DNA of 47,769 nucleotides from Dethiosulfatibacter aminovorans DSM 17477 (GCF_900142005.1 NZ_FQZL01000031.1:1-47769), one strand, 5' to 3'. Counted from the stretch's first letter, positions 36,818-46,979 are shown. Made by a program: numbers and translations. Notes: generated by a model not told the origin, from the letters alone.

Positions 36818-39800
36818 TTATATCTTTGCTAAAATCTCGAGTTTCTTATCATCTTGTCCTGTTTGGATTTTTTCATAGTTCACCTTTACTCCATCGTCCA
36901 AATCAATAGCAATACGGCTTAGTGCAATGTGAGCAATTTTCTCATCATACTCTTTTGTTTCCTTTAATTGCTTTATTAGCTTTTCTTTTCGCTTCTCTGC
37001 TTGGGCTACTTCTCTTGCATTTGAGCTGTTATCAATCATATCCTGCATACGTTCTATCTCGCTTGTATATATTTTTTGTATCCTATGAAGGTAGTCAACA
37101 CGAACCACTCCACTAGTATCAGCTGTATAACGATGCAGGTAAATGAGTGCTTTAAACCCATTCTGTTTTCCACTATCATAAAGCCAGTAAATTGGTCGCT
37201 TCTGATAAGTTTTTACATGGTCCTTAAAGAAGTCTTTGATAAAATAGTTTCGTATAACTTCTCTTGAAGTATCTCCCTTGCCACCCAATGCTTTTGTGAT
37301 AAAATCAAGATTTTCTTCAAGTGTTTCTTTTCCATAAACCGCTTTTACAAACTCCACAAATCGACCAACAATGTCATCTTCAAAATATTCTTCGTCAGTT
37401 ATTGGAATACAATTATCATTGTCAGGAATAAAGGAACTGTACTCACTCAAGTTCCACTGCCCTCCCGCATACACAAGGCCGTCTTTATCTAGTGAATACC
37501 TACCAAACATACACCCCACTGCATATGAAATCAAACTTTTGATCTCCCTCTTTAAATCTGCTCTACGAACAGTAACATCATTTTCCTCAACTTCCGTTGT
37601 GAGTTCATCTTGCAAACCATAGATGTCAATGAAAATACGGTTGAGTTCTTTTTCATTAGCTTTTAGCTGATTAAAACGCTCATCACATTCTAACGCCCAG
37701 TTTTCAAAGGCAGATTGAAGATTATTACCTTCTCTCACTTCCACTAATGGATGCACTTTAAAATCCCATGAGGTTTCAAAGGAGTCCCAGTCGGTTTTTG
37801 AGTGGGAGATGTTTTGTGTTGTTAATATTTCAACCTGTGATTTTTTATTGTTATCTATAACAATAGGGAGTTGATTAATAACCCCAGTACTGCAATTGAT
37901 TGTAGGATTAATTATAGGTAATATTTTTTTAGATATATTACAATTAAGAAAAGCTAATAAATACAATGTATTTTGCGTTGAAAAACATACAGGTCCCGCA
38001 TCCCCTAAAACACATCCAGCTGGTAAATATCTAAAACCTGAAGTGCCGCTCGCAATTAAATTCCAAGTAATTGCTTCTCTGAAAAAATGCTGACTATTCT
38101 TACAAGTTCTACTATAGCTTCCATAAAGTTTAGACGCTAATTCCTTTACTTCGTAACCGTTATTTTCCCAATTTATTACTTCCAATACATTTCCAAACCA
38201 CTTTCTAAATCCTCCACCTTTACTATACGGAAACCATTTTTCTTTATAAGATGAGGGATCGTTATTACTTCTATTTTTGACAAAGTTTATAATTTCAATT
38301 TCATACCATTTTCTTAAAAATCTACCATTATCATTGGTTGACATTCCTAATTTTGTATCAAATTCAGTACACTTGCCGATTGTCTCGCCAATATCAAACG
38401 CCATCAACATTTTCTCACTCACCCAATATGCAATTGGTGAACCGGGGATTTTGGAGAAGTTTTCTTTTTTTGCTATATATAAATCATTTTTAGCTAAAAA
38501 AGCTTTTTCTTTTTCCTGTTGGCTATTATAGTCCACTAAGCGTGTAAAGATTGCTTTATAGTTTTTGATATTGCTTTTACGCATTACAAAAGATGTGGTT
38601 TGAACCACTTCTCCACCAATTTCTTCAAAAGCTCTTGCACCTAAATGTGCCATATTTATAATATCAGTATAAAGTAATTTTCCACGTAATTTTTCATAGC
38701 TTGATAAAAACATAAATGCGTGCTGTGTTATCATAGCTGTATAAGCATTTTCTTTTGCCATTTGCAAACATTTTTCAATAAACACAGCAAATAAGTCCGA
38801 CTTACTGTCATTATAGTTTTTCTTTACACAGTCAGATAACTTTGCATTCATCCCTCTACCACCCATATATGGTGGGTTAGTTATTACTACATCATATTTT
38901 TGAGATAATAATCTACGGAAATTCCATGTGTTTATATCTTTCTCCCAGTTTAAATTAAAAATTGTTAATTCTTTTGGTTCTTGTGGTTTTTGCTCAAGGG
39001 TATCCACATTTATAAGTGACCCAAGCTCTTGACCCTTTTTATAACTCTTAGGGGAATAAAGCTGTGGTACAATCTCTCTTGTTAAAAACCTACGATCATA
39101 TTTTCTAGCTTTCATCATCACTGCAAAATAAGCTAATTGATAAGCTCTATCATCAATATCTAAACCGTATAAATTGTTTTCAATTATTGTTGTAGCCGCA
39201 TCTCTTTGTGTATATCCCTGGCTTTCATAAATCTGCATAAGAACTTCAAAAGCATAGACTAAAATATGCCCACTTCCCATAGCAGGGTCTATGATTTTAA
39301 TATCTTTGATATCAAGATTCTTATAATCTTCTCTTATTTTTCCAAGTTCTACTATAACCTCTTCCTTTTGCTCCGTTTCCTCAAGGTAATACTTCCATTC
39401 TGATTTTAAGTCTTTGTCAGGGTGCCCTTCCACCCATAATCGGCCAATTGAATTTTCAACCATATACCTTACAATCCAGTCAGGAGTAAACAACTGCGTT
39501 GCAGCAGGTATGCGTTCTTTAGTAATTTTCACCTTTTTCTTAAGAAGCGCAAACACTTCATCTTTTGGCTCAGTGTTATAGTACTGATACAACCATCCAA
39601 TAATCTCAACTGCTTCTGTAAAATCTTCTTCTGCTATATCATTAATCAAATGGTTAACAATACCTTCTTGATCAGTAAACGAGATGCTCAATAATGGTTC
39701 TGTATAATCAGAAGTTTTCTCAAATAATCCGGGAAGCACTTCATTTAACTTATTACATTGTTTAATAAAGAGCATGCGGAATAATTCATCCAGTTTATTC

Positions 39801-40273
39801 TCATCTTTTAACTGTATAATCCTATCTTGTTCATAGGCTGTGAATTCCATATCTGTATCAAATGGTGTAGTAACGATATCTGGTTCTGATTTCCCTTGAG
39901 CCTCACTTGAAAGCACTCTAACTCTCGAGGGCAAATAATCATTAACCTCCATAAATCTTACTGCAATAAGTCGGTTAAACCACGTATAAGCCACTTCTTC
40001 TACAACATACTGATAGGCAGTTTCATAATCAGATGTGCTTTCCTTCTCTCTAATTCGAGCTACAAGTGCCTTTCTTTGCTTTATTTCTTCATTAGCTATT
40101 TCTGTAGGTTTTCCAGTACCGATATCAAAAAACTGGATATTATCTGTAGATATAGGCAATGGTTCAGAAATCCCTTTATCGCTAATACCTAAAAGACCTG
40201 CTTTATATGTTATATCGCTAATTAGTTTTCGTCTTGCCCATATGGCAAAATTTTTAATAGCTGTCTTGTTCAT
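36818..40273 (-). CDS. pglX: BREX adenine-specific DNA methyltransferase PglX
   Basis: An 1,151-residue protein. The SAM-binding motif is DPAMGSGH (329-336) and the catalytic motif is NPPY (466-469), the N6-adenine methyltransferase pair. An N-terminal helical region and a long C-terminal target-recognition region flank them, as in other type I BREX PglX proteins. It marks host DNA at a non-palindromic site and takes part in phage recognition. No break or frameshift is seen. GGGAGG lies 6 nt before the ATG. It follows the unknown 289-residue gene by 15 nt. Confidence 0.96.
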   Translation of the reverse strand: MNKTAIKNFAIWARRKLISDITYKAGLLGISDKGISEPLPISTDNIQFFDIGTGKPTEIANEEIKQRKALVARIREKESTSDYETAYQYVVEEVAYTWFNRLIAVRFMEVNDYLPSRVRVLSSEAQGKSEPDIVTTPFDTDMEFTAYEQDRIIQLKDENKLDELFRMLFIKQCNKLNEVLPGLFEKTSDYTEPLLSISFTDQEGIVNHLINDIAEEDFTEAVEIIGWLYQYYNTEPKDEVFALLKKKVKITKERIPAATQLFTPDWIVRYMVENSIGRLWVEGHPDKDLKSEWKYYLEETEQKEEVIVELGKIREDYKNLDIKDIKIIDPAMGSGHILVYAFEVLMQIYESQGYTQRDAATTIIENNLYGLDIDDRAYQLAYFAVMMKARKYDRRFLTREIVPQLYSPKSYKKGQELGSLINVDTLEQKPQEPKELTIFNLNWEKDINTWNFRRLLSQKYDVVITNPPYMGGRGMNAKLSDCVKKNYNDSKSDLFAVFIEKCLQMAKENAYTAMITQHAFMFLSSYEKLRGKLLYTDIINMAHLGARAFEEIGGEVVQTTSFVMRKSNIKNYKAIFTRLVDYNSQQEKEKAFLAKNDLYIAKKENFSKIPGSPIAYWVSEKMLMAFDIGETIGKCTEFDTKLGMSTNDNGRFLRKWYEIEIINFVKNRSNNDPSSYKEKWFPYSKGGGFRKWFGNVLEVINWENNGYEVKELASKLYGSYSRTCKNSQHFFREAITWNLIASGTSGFRYLPAGCVLGDAGPVCFSTQNTLYLLAFLNCNISKKILPIINPTINCSTGVINQLPIVIDNNKKSQVEILTTQNISHSKTDWDSFETSWDFKVHPLVEVREGNNLQSAFENWALECDERFNQLKANEKELNRIFIDIYGLQDELTTEVEENDVTVRRADLKREIKSLISYAVGCMFGRYSLDKDGLVYAGGQWNLSEYSSFIPDNDNCIPITDEEYFEDDIVGRFVEFVKAVYGKETLEENLDFITKALGGKGDTSREVIRNYFIKDFFKDHVKTYQKRPIYWLYDSGKQNGFKALIYLHRYTADTSGVVRVDYLHRIQKIYTSEIERMQDMIDNSSNAREVAQAEKRKEKLIKQLKETKEYDEKIAHIALSRIAIDLDDGVKVNYEKIQTGQDDKKLEILAKI

Positions 40274-40288
40274 CGTATGCCTCCCAAA

Positions 40289-41158
40289 CTACATTGATTT
40301 AATAAATTTTGATATTTCACCTAAATAAGGCAGTGCAGCAATTCCAACTTCAATGCCTTTGTCAGCAATATACTTGAGAACACTACCGACTTTACCCATT
40401 AACTTTTCTTTGTTTCCACCTATTTTAGCCACTTCAATCGCTGATAATTTTCCTTCTAATTCTTCTTTTTCCTGATCAGATAATACATCAGCTGGCAACT
40501 GGTTAATTAATTCTATTGTATTGGAAATTGATATTGTAACAGTTGCACTGGCATTAGCATTACTATTGTTATTAATAAGAACTTGATGATATGGAGTCGA
40601 TGCTTCTTTGATCACTCCTGGGAACCCTACTGCTTTAAACGAGGTTAATTTATGATAAATTTGGTCCAAATTATGCTTTAATGAGTCATCAGAAACTTCA
40701 TCATAAAATCCTTGTTCACTGTAATACTGATATAAGCCTGACCCGAGATTCGGAATAATAGGGTGATATTTAGCCGTAATTTCCTTATATAGCTGTTGCT
40801 TAGCAATTTCAGGTGTCTCACTATTATTTATATCAGACTTTGCTGATCGTAGATTTTTAAGATCCTGTTCAAACATTTGCTTAAATTCCCACAGAGGGTC
40901 GTTCTTCTTTTCTGTTTCAATCAGAGATGTCTTGTAAAATTCAAGTTTTCGTTTGAGCAACGATACATCTCCAATATAATTTACAGTTGTCGAACCATTC
41001 ATATGACGATAAGAATAAAGATCCAAATTTGAAGTTAATCCGTCAATATCATTTGAAAACACACCTAAAATGTCATTCACTAATTTTTTAGCAGAATCCA
41101 TCGTATGTTCCTCGGCGCAATTATTTATATAACTTTCTACAATACTAATCTTACTCAT
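40289..41158 (-). CDS. unknown protein between brxC and pglX
   Basis: A 289-residue protein, not part of the standard BREX set and not recognised. It is helical and charged (~1-160), followed by a linker with an Asn/Ser/Ala run near residue 200 and a beta strand (TVTISISN). A C-terminal domain then carries helices with LSDQEKEELEGKLSAIE and ends in a hydrophobic ALPYLGEISKFI segment, which may touch a membrane or a partner. The ATG at 41158 is preferred; GGAG lies 10 nt upstream, and the GTG at 41167 is too close to it. It sits 15 nt after the brxC stop and 15 nt before pglX, so it is co-translated with them. Confidence 0.7.
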   Translation of the reverse strand: MSKISIVESYINNCAEEHTMDSAKKLVNDILGVFSNDIDGLTSNLDLYSYRHMNGSTTVNYIGDVSLLKRKLEFYKTSLIETEKKNDPLWEFKQMFEQDLKNLRSAKSDINNSETPEIAKQQLYKEITAKYHPIIPNLGSGLYQYYSEQGFYDEVSDDSLKHNLDQIYHKLTSFKAVGFPGVIKEASTPYHQVLINNNSNANASATVTISISNTIELINQLPADVLSDQEKEELEGKLSAIEVAKIGGNKEKLMGKVGSVLKYIADKGIEVGIAALPYLGEISKFIKSM

Positions 41159-41173
41159 TAGATGCACTCTCCA

Positions 41174-44100
41174 TTAGAATTCTACATTCAGAATCAAATC
41201 TTCCTTCACACGCTGTTTAAGCTTAGTTTTTAAAGCATCAACATATCTTTCCACGTCGGCTTCTGATTCAATTCTCCATGTCGTTTCTGAATTGATGGAT
41301 TTGATACTGACTGTTTTCTGCTGTTTTATTTTCACTTTTTGGAATGGCTCTTTTTCTTCCTTTACTATAGTAGATGCTGTTCCCTGATTTGATACTGCAA
41401 TTTCTTGACTTGGTGGTGCCTGTCGTGAAGCAATGAAGCGTGCTTCTTCAGCATTGATCTCATTTAATAATCGTACTTTCAAGGCATCTGCTTCCACCTT
41501 GATATTCTGTAAAGTAGCAACATTATTACAACTCTTTGCCTTTTCTTCTATTTCAAAGAACTTATTCTTCACAATAGCAGAATAGGTTTCCTTACACATT
41601 TTGCCTTCCAGCTCTTCTACAACTCTTGAACGTGCTGCACTAATAGCATTTAGAACCGGTTCTTCCAACTGATCAAGCATTTCACTATATAAATCCGAAT
41701 ATTGGTCTAGCAGTTCTGGTAATCTACGAATGTCACTATATGGTGATGCTTTTTTCATGATTGACTTAATGTCAGCAACAACAGACTCAATTTCTTTATT
41801 TACAATAAATGTCTTGCTTTCGTTATAGATTTTGATTAATCGCAGCGTACGGTTCCAGATACCTATCTGCTCCCCATTAAAGAAAGCTTTAACGGGTTCA
41901 TAATCTTCGGCAAAGTCAAGAAATTCATCCCTTTTAGCATCTACCGTCTTGAAAAAATCTGATGAGTGCTTGATGGATGCTATATTAAGCAATAGACTCT
42001 TGCCATCCTTTACAACATGTTTTCCAGGATAAGACTTTTCGTTCTTGTAATGAATCTCCAATTTCTCAAGATCATTTTTCAATCTAGCAGCAAACTCCTG
42101 AAAGCTCTTAATTATGGAGTCATCTTCATCGTTCATTGATGTAACATTGAACATTTCTTTCATAACTTCTTTTACTGCTTTCTTCTGCTTATCATTTGCT
42201 TTTTCACGTTTTTCAATCAAAAGCTTTTCCAAGTACCCTTTTCTGCTTAAGTAACTGTATATTTCATCTTCAGACTTAGTAAGCAATGTCACCACATCAT
42301 TATTCACAAAGAAACTTATATCACCATCTTTGAACAACTTTGCAACTAACCACTGTACATCATTTTCGATGAAACCATATGGAGCCTTAGTAAAGCGTTC
42401 CGTAATGGTTTTCAATGATGTTTTAGCATGACGTTGTGAGTTAAGACTAATAAAATCCAATACATCGTTAAGAGCCAATCTATTAGGTGATTGAGTAGCT
42501 CCATCAATTGAAATCTGATTACTTTTCTGACCTTTTAATATTGCTCTGATGTGAGCTTCATTTGTAGCCGTATCAATATATGTCAACTTATGGAAAACTG
42601 TATGGACTAGCTTACTAAGGGCATCGTTAATACGTCCGGAAATATCTTTTGGTCCACCCTGGACCTTATCCCCATTTACATAGATTTCTGAATGCTTCAA
42701 AGATTCCTCCAAGAAGATTCTTGCATTATAACTACGCTCTCTCATCTCTACGCGTTTAGCTTCTTTTATCTGTTCGTATTTCGTCACAACACTTGAAGTA
42801 TTTAGCCTCAGGTATTTTTCAATCTTCAGTGAAGATCTGATTTCATCAATGAATGCCTTATCTTCTGGCATGGCGACTATGACATGCTTGTTTTGACCGC
42901 TCATCATGCGCAAGGCGGTTTCATCCATCCCCATATCATAATTTGGTGTCAGTACTTTTAAAGTAATATCGTGGTTCTGATTAGCCTTATAAGGTCTGTC
43001 ATCTACTACCTGATTAAAGGCAAAGGTATATCGACCGTTAAATGCCGGATAACGGTACTTCTTCTCATCATACAATCCGTCAAAAATCAGTTCTGATACT
43101 TTACCAATGATCTCTGATATCTCAACATTCTGACTTTCAATTTCTCTGTTTATCTCTTGTTCTTCATCTGTTAGGAATACATAGATATCCCCTGTTTTTT
43201 GAATAAGTGTTTGACGCACTAATCGCTTCAATGCTTCTTCGACCTTGTCTTTTAAAGCGATCCTATCATTATCAATATCCGATACCATGAGACTCGTAAT
43301 ATTCTCCACATTAGCAACGATTTCTTTAACGTATTTAATCATAAATAGCGTTTTAAGAACATTTACATCAAAGCAATCATCCTGTTTTTCAGGGTTCAAA
43401 TACTCATTATCATAGGCTCTAATGATAACTCCCTTATGGCTGTGGTCAAGGAATTGCTCCAGAGCATCATAGAATAGATTAAACGGTACAATAGCACCTT
43501 CATTCTGACCCATAATTTTCATTGCAGATTCTTTGAATAAGGCTAACATCGATCTTTCCCCTTCAGCCAAATGCTTACCACTGGCACCATGAGTTCTGAT
43601 AGATGTAAGAACACTTGCCAAAAGATTAAACTGGTATGGCACAAACGGATACACGGCTGAGAAGTTATCTCGGCCTGAATAAAGTTTCTTTTCTACTCCG
43701 TCATTGAATATAATCAGGTTCTTGATAATTGTGTCCTTTTCATCATAAAGCAGACCTAAGGTCTGTCGGCCTGTTTCAGTCTTTTTTAGTATTCTCTTTC
43801 TGATAACTTCATCCACATTGGCAGATGACAGTGAAAGCCTTGTGTCAAAACGACCTTGGATTTTGGAGAAGTCATTACCTTTAATCTTCGAAACACTATC
43901 AATATCCTGTTGGCTTGTTACGATAACCCACGCTTTACCGCCACATGCGACACCAAGTTCTTCTGTTACTGTTTGCAGGTTAAGCATCAGGCTTGTGTCC
44001 TCGCCAATATACTGTCCTATCTCATCCACCAGGAAGACAACGTGATGATTATTGCCTTTTTGATCTATATAATCCTTTACCCTGTTTGCAAAGGTGATAA

Positions 44101-44818
44101 TGTCAATGTTGTACATGCCCGTGGAGCTTTCGCACCAGTTCTTTGCAGCTTCCATACTCATGTAATCAATCTCTACCAATGACTTACATACATGGTCCTG
44201 AATGAATCTAAACTGGTGTCTTGAATCAACCCACTCTTTACCTCTAATGCTTGCGAAGGCATCCTTGAAGTCTTCGTACTTACCTTCTTCACTTAAATGT
44301 CTTTCCAAGTCTGCCAGGAAGGGGTTTGCACCATAATACCCTAAGTGCTGGTTAAACACTTTAAGAAATACAGAAAGAATTGCTTCCTTGTTATTCTGCG
44401 TATCACTCATGCCGCTCTTGGAATCTATGTTAAACAGGATGACATCACTGGATGTATTTCCTGCCAGCTTCATATCTGCGAGAACCATTTCATCTTTAAT
44501 CTTGCGGTCATCAATAAAATAATCAACAGCAGATTTCCCTTCAACTACACGGTTTTCCAGTAAGTATGATAATATTTTCAAGAAGTGAGACTTACCACTT
44601 CCAAAGAAACCTGATATCCAGACTCCCATCTTGTCAGTATGTCCAACGATACCTTTTTTATAACTAGAGAAGAAATCTGTAAAGTGCTTGTTCAGCTCCC
44701 TGGTTACAACGTATTCTTCCAGTTCTTGTTTAACATTTTCATCATCGCCTTGTCCTACCTTAATAACGCCTTTTATATCTCTATCAATCGGTTTGTGAAA
44801 CATCTTTTGTACTAACAT
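41174..44818 (-). CDS. brxC: BREX P-loop ATPase BrxC
   Basis: About 1,214 residues. The N-terminal ATPase has Walker A GFFGSGKS (about 70-77) and Walker B VVFLVDEIGQYIG. Long helical regions follow, as in BrxC/PglY proteins. It is the large ATPase of the BREX complex and is thought to assemble with BrxB and PglZ. The start is read as the ATG at 44818, a few bases after AGGTAAAGGG; the longer frame starts with TTG at 44836 and overlaps brxB by four bases. It looks intact. Confidence 0.95.
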   Translation of the reverse strand: MLVQKMFHKPIDRDIKGVIKVGQGDDENVKQELEEYVVTRELNKHFTDFFSSYKKGIVGHTDKMGVWISGFFGSGKSHFLKILSYLLENRVVEGKSAVDYFIDDRKIKDEMVLADMKLAGNTSSDVILFNIDSKSGMSDTQNNKEAILSVFLKVFNQHLGYYGANPFLADLERHLSEEGKYEDFKDAFASIRGKEWVDSRHQFRFIQDHVCKSLVEIDYMSMEAAKNWCESSTGMYNIDIITFANRVKDYIDQKGNNHHVVFLVDEIGQYIGEDTSLMLNLQTVTEELGVACGGKAWVIVTSQQDIDSVSKIKGNDFSKIQGRFDTRLSLSSANVDEVIRKRILKKTETGRQTLGLLYDEKDTIIKNLIIFNDGVEKKLYSGRDNFSAVYPFVPYQFNLLASVLTSIRTHGASGKHLAEGERSMLALFKESAMKIMGQNEGAIVPFNLFYDALEQFLDHSHKGVIIRAYDNEYLNPEKQDDCFDVNVLKTLFMIKYVKEIVANVENITSLMVSDIDNDRIALKDKVEEALKRLVRQTLIQKTGDIYVFLTDEEQEINREIESQNVEISEIIGKVSELIFDGLYDEKKYRYPAFNGRYTFAFNQVVDDRPYKANQNHDITLKVLTPNYDMGMDETALRMMSGQNKHVIVAMPEDKAFIDEIRSSLKIEKYLRLNTSSVVTKYEQIKEAKRVEMRERSYNARIFLEESLKHSEIYVNGDKVQGGPKDISGRINDALSKLVHTVFHKLTYIDTATNEAHIRAILKGQKSNQISIDGATQSPNRLALNDVLDFISLNSQRHAKTSLKTITERFTKAPYGFIENDVQWLVAKLFKDGDISFFVNNDVVTLLTKSEDEIYSYLSRKGYLEKLLIEKREKANDKQKKAVKEVMKEMFNVTSMNDEDDSIIKSFQEFAARLKNDLEKLEIHYKNEKSYPGKHVVKDGKSLLLNIASIKHSSDFFKTVDAKRDEFLDFAEDYEPVKAFFNGEQIGIWNRTLRLIKIYNESKTFIVNKEIESVVADIKSIMKKASPYSDIRRLPELLDQYSDLYSEMLDQLEEPVLNAISAARSRVVEELEGKMCKETYSAIVKNKFFEIEEKAKSCNNVATLQNIKVEADALKVRLLNEINAEEARFIASRQAPPSQEIAVSNQGTASTIVKEEKEPFQKVKIKQQKTVSIKSINSETTWRIESEADVERYVDALKTKLKQRVKEDLILNVEF

Positions 44819-44832
44819 ATACCCTTTACCTC

Positions 44833-45417
44833 TCAATCTACTATTTTGAACGCTCTGTAATAATTGTCATCTTTTATCTCGGAAAACAGTACAAGTGACT
44901 GTCCATCATATTGCCCCGGAAAAAACATGACTACCGGTACATCATCAATAAACTGATGTAAATTATTGAGTACCTTATGTGATCTAAGCATCGGAAAGCA
45001 CTTACCCACTCCGGTTAAGAAGACAACCGAGTCTGGTGGTGTGTTCTTCTTAATATGGGCCAGTACTTCGTTATTCTGATTATCTTCCTCCATACGAAGC
45101 ATCTCATTAACAGCCTTGGTGATTTCAGGAAATCCCTTGGTTTTCTCAAACTCTTGACAAAGCTCTATGAATCCTTCTTGTTCCAGCAAGTCCATAATCA
45201 AATCATATAAATCGAATACAACCAAATGGAAGTCATGAATACCTTTCTCATACTTATTCGACAAATACTTAACACGTTCACGCACAAGCAACTCATATTC
45301 AGCAGGATAATCAAACACATAATACCCAACCTCATTGCCTAAGCCCTTATTCTTTCTGAAGTTTGGTTGTTTGATTTTATCCTCTAATTTATTTAATCTA
45401 GCTTCTAGTTTATTCAC
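44833..45417 (-). CDS. brxB: BREX protein BrxB (DUF1788)
   Basis: A 194-residue protein of the DUF1788 family. The HDFHLVVFDLYDLIMDLL segment, the VFLTGVGKCFPMLRSHKVLN segment and the VPVVMFFPGQYDGQSLVLF segment are typical. It is a core BREX protein without a known enzymatic motif. It starts with GTG one base past the brxA stop, after a GGGGGT site; no in-frame ATG fits better. Its stop overlaps the longer reading of brxC. Confidence 0.94.
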   Translation of the reverse strand: MNKLEARLNKLEDKIKQPNFRKNKGLGNEVGYYVFDYPAEYELLVRERVKYLSNKYEKGIHDFHLVVFDLYDLIMDLLEQEGFIELCQEFEKTKGFPEITKAVNEMLRMEEDNQNNEVLAHIKKNTPPDSVVFLTGVGKCFPMLRSHKVLNNLHQFIDDVPVVMFFPGQYDGQSLVLFSEIKDDNYYRAFKIVD

Positions 45418-45418
45418 A

Positions 45419-46018
45419 TTAACTTACCCCCGTTAGAGCTTTTACCATATTTGTTTCACCACTATCCTTCAGGTAATTCTCAAGTGCTACATCCAATATG
45501 GGAGGTGTAATCTTTCGCTGCTTGTCAACAACTGTAAGTAATCCTGCATCTACTAAGAAATTCATATATGTACTTCTCAATCTTTTCAGGGTTACATCTG
45601 TCCACTCGGCAATGTCTTCACTTTGCTCTTGCTTCTTCTTGAAGAAAATATTGATATCACTCGGTGTTAGAACTTCAATCCCCAGGATATTCTTCTCTCG
45701 GTAGTCCTCATATAGAAATTCAAAAAACAATCTATTGACTTTTGCTGCACCTATCAAAGTTATAATCTTCTGCGTTGTTAAATCACTGCTTAGAAACAAA
45801 TCTAAAATCCCATTATCCAATGCTTCCACTCTATTCTTCAGGTATCCAAATATTCTTTTGGCTCTATACGGCTTAGATATTCCTAGCAAATTGTCCTCTA
45901 GGCATAATTTCTTTATTTCATCCCATGACCTTCCTTCAACCCTCAATTTAATAAATTGTTTGAATTCTACAAACCAAAAAGATTCTGCCACAAGTCCAGA
46001 ACTATACTTTTCTATCAT
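45419..46018 (-). CDS. brxA: BREX protein BrxA (DUF1819)
   Basis: A 199-residue protein of the DUF1819 family, similar to the NusB-fold inner-membrane-associated proteins named BrxA. SSGLVAESFWFVEFKQFIKL at the start and the winged-helix-like end (RSTYMNFLVDAGLLTVVDK) are characteristic. BrxA binds DNA in studied systems. Its ATG overlaps the stop of the small regulator gene (ATGA), so the regulator and brxA are translated together. Confidence 0.94.
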   Translation of the reverse strand: MIEKYSSGLVAESFWFVEFKQFIKLRVEGRSWDEIKKLCLEDNLLGISKPYRAKRIFGYLKNRVEALDNGILDLFLSSDLTTQKIITLIGAAKVNRLFFEFLYEDYREKNILGIEVLTPSDINIFFKKKQEQSEDIAEWTDVTLKRLRSTYMNFLVDAGLLTVVDKQRKITPPILDVALENYLKDSGETNMVKALTGVS

Positions 46019-46236
46019 AGCTTGACCTCGCCTTCTTCCCTTACTATTTCAACAATGTCTTCAAATTGACACTCTAGCACTTTACATAGTTTCAATAGTA
46101 TATCCATAGAAACCGTCTCGTTTTTCTTCAGTTTCGTAAATGTTGCAGGGCTTATTTCTGCAGTTCTTCTTACTTGCACATTGGTCATGTCTTTATCAAT
46201 AATAAGTTTCCATAATCTTTTGTAACTTACATCCAT
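46015..46236 (-). CDS. small Xre/Cro-type HTH regulator of the BREX operon
   Basis: A 73-residue, single-domain helix-turn-helix protein. The helices at ~17-45 (NVQVRRTAEISPATFTKLKK) and the following LLKLCKVLECQFEDIVE are the pattern of small Cro/CI-like regulators. It is the first gene of the BREX operon and overlaps brxA by 4 nt, so it probably controls its own operon. It is not the larger WYL-domain BrxR known from other BREX loci. AGAGGTG lies 4-5 nt before the ATG. A short inverted repeat lies in the promoter region upstream. Confidence 0.9.
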   Translation of the reverse strand: MDVSYKRLWKLIIDKDMTNVQVRRTAEISPATFTKLKKNETVSMDILLKLCKVLECQFEDIVEIVREEGEVKL

Positions 46237-46283
46237 TTAGCACCTCTTTAATTTCTCAAATTAAAAGCTAATCATACTGTCTA

Positions 46284-46312
46284 ATTATATCAATTACACA
46301 TAAAAAAACAAC
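46284..46312 (-). promoter_or_regulatory. likely BREX operon promoter
   Basis: On the minus strand a perfect TATAAT (complement of 46284-46289) lies about 50 bp before the regulator start. With a 17-nt spacer the -35 reads GTTGTT, a poor match. The weak -35 next to a palindrome suggests regulated expression. Confidence 0.5.
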
Positions 46313-46322
46313 GACAATCGTT
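46310..46322. promoter_or_regulatory. inverted repeat overlapping the -35, candidate operator
   Basis: AACGA-CAA-TCGTT is a perfect 5-bp inverted repeat with a 3-bp centre at the -35 of the presumed BREX promoter. This is the right place for autoregulation by the small HTH protein. Confidence 0.4.
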
Positions 46323-46979
46323 CAATTTCTCAAAACAATTTATAGAAACTAAAAACCACATAACAAAAAAATATTTTTCACCAAAAATACAGCTATCCCA
46401 CGATAACTGCACCTATCTCAATCTATTGTCACATCCGTTTTCTGCATTCATTTTCTTACCCCCGCTGCACTAATGTATCAAACCCCTTCAATTCATTAGC
46501 ATTATTTTTATTTGCACATATACTATTTTACTCCTCTGTATATTGTATTTCAAGGCTTCTTTTGTAATTTTTATCACAAAATATTTTCTAAGTATACGCC
46601 ACGTAAACCAATTTTCAAATATTTAACTACCCGGTACTCTATCTTAAATCAAAATAAAAGCAATGAAAGCTACTTTTCGTCACTTCTAATTCGAAAAGTA
46701 GCTTTCTATAATTTCACCTAGCAAAAGATGTGCTTTGCGATATTTGAAGGTAGATATTTTATAAGCATTAATATATTCCAGTGCCAAATACACTTGTTTA
46801 ATGCTTAAGGAGTGCAGAACCATGGCGAAATGGAGAAAAAGCTAAATATAGCAATTTATGGAGCTCTGATCAGAAGGATAATCCATAATTGTTGACGTAA
46901 TTAACTGAAATATCTACAACTAACTTAATGGCTGAAATTTTCTGCAATTATACAAATAGTAATGAGATAATATATAAAA
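46323..46979. other. intergenic region without recognised gene
   Basis: About 650 AT-rich bases between the BREX promoter and the tRNA terminators. It contains one long perfect hairpin (46665-46706) and no supported gene. A seven-codon frame at 46822-46845 (MAKWRKS) has a GGAG site but is too short to call. The region may hold the remains of an integrase or the boundary of the island. Confidence 0.4.
46665..46706. repeat. 15-bp perfect inverted repeat (hairpin)
   Basis: GAAAGCTACTTTTCG (46665-46679) and its exact complement CGAAAAGTAGCTTTC (46692-46706) are separated by 12 bases. No T-run follows on the plus strand; on the minus strand the next bases are moderately T-rich. It could be a terminator-like or structured-RNA element, or a mobile-element end. 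Confidence 0.6.

Noticed and set aside
46512..46721. A 69-codon plus-strand frame near the right border
   Set aside because: It has low-complexity, AT-driven composition and no ribosome binding site, and it crosses the long hairpin.
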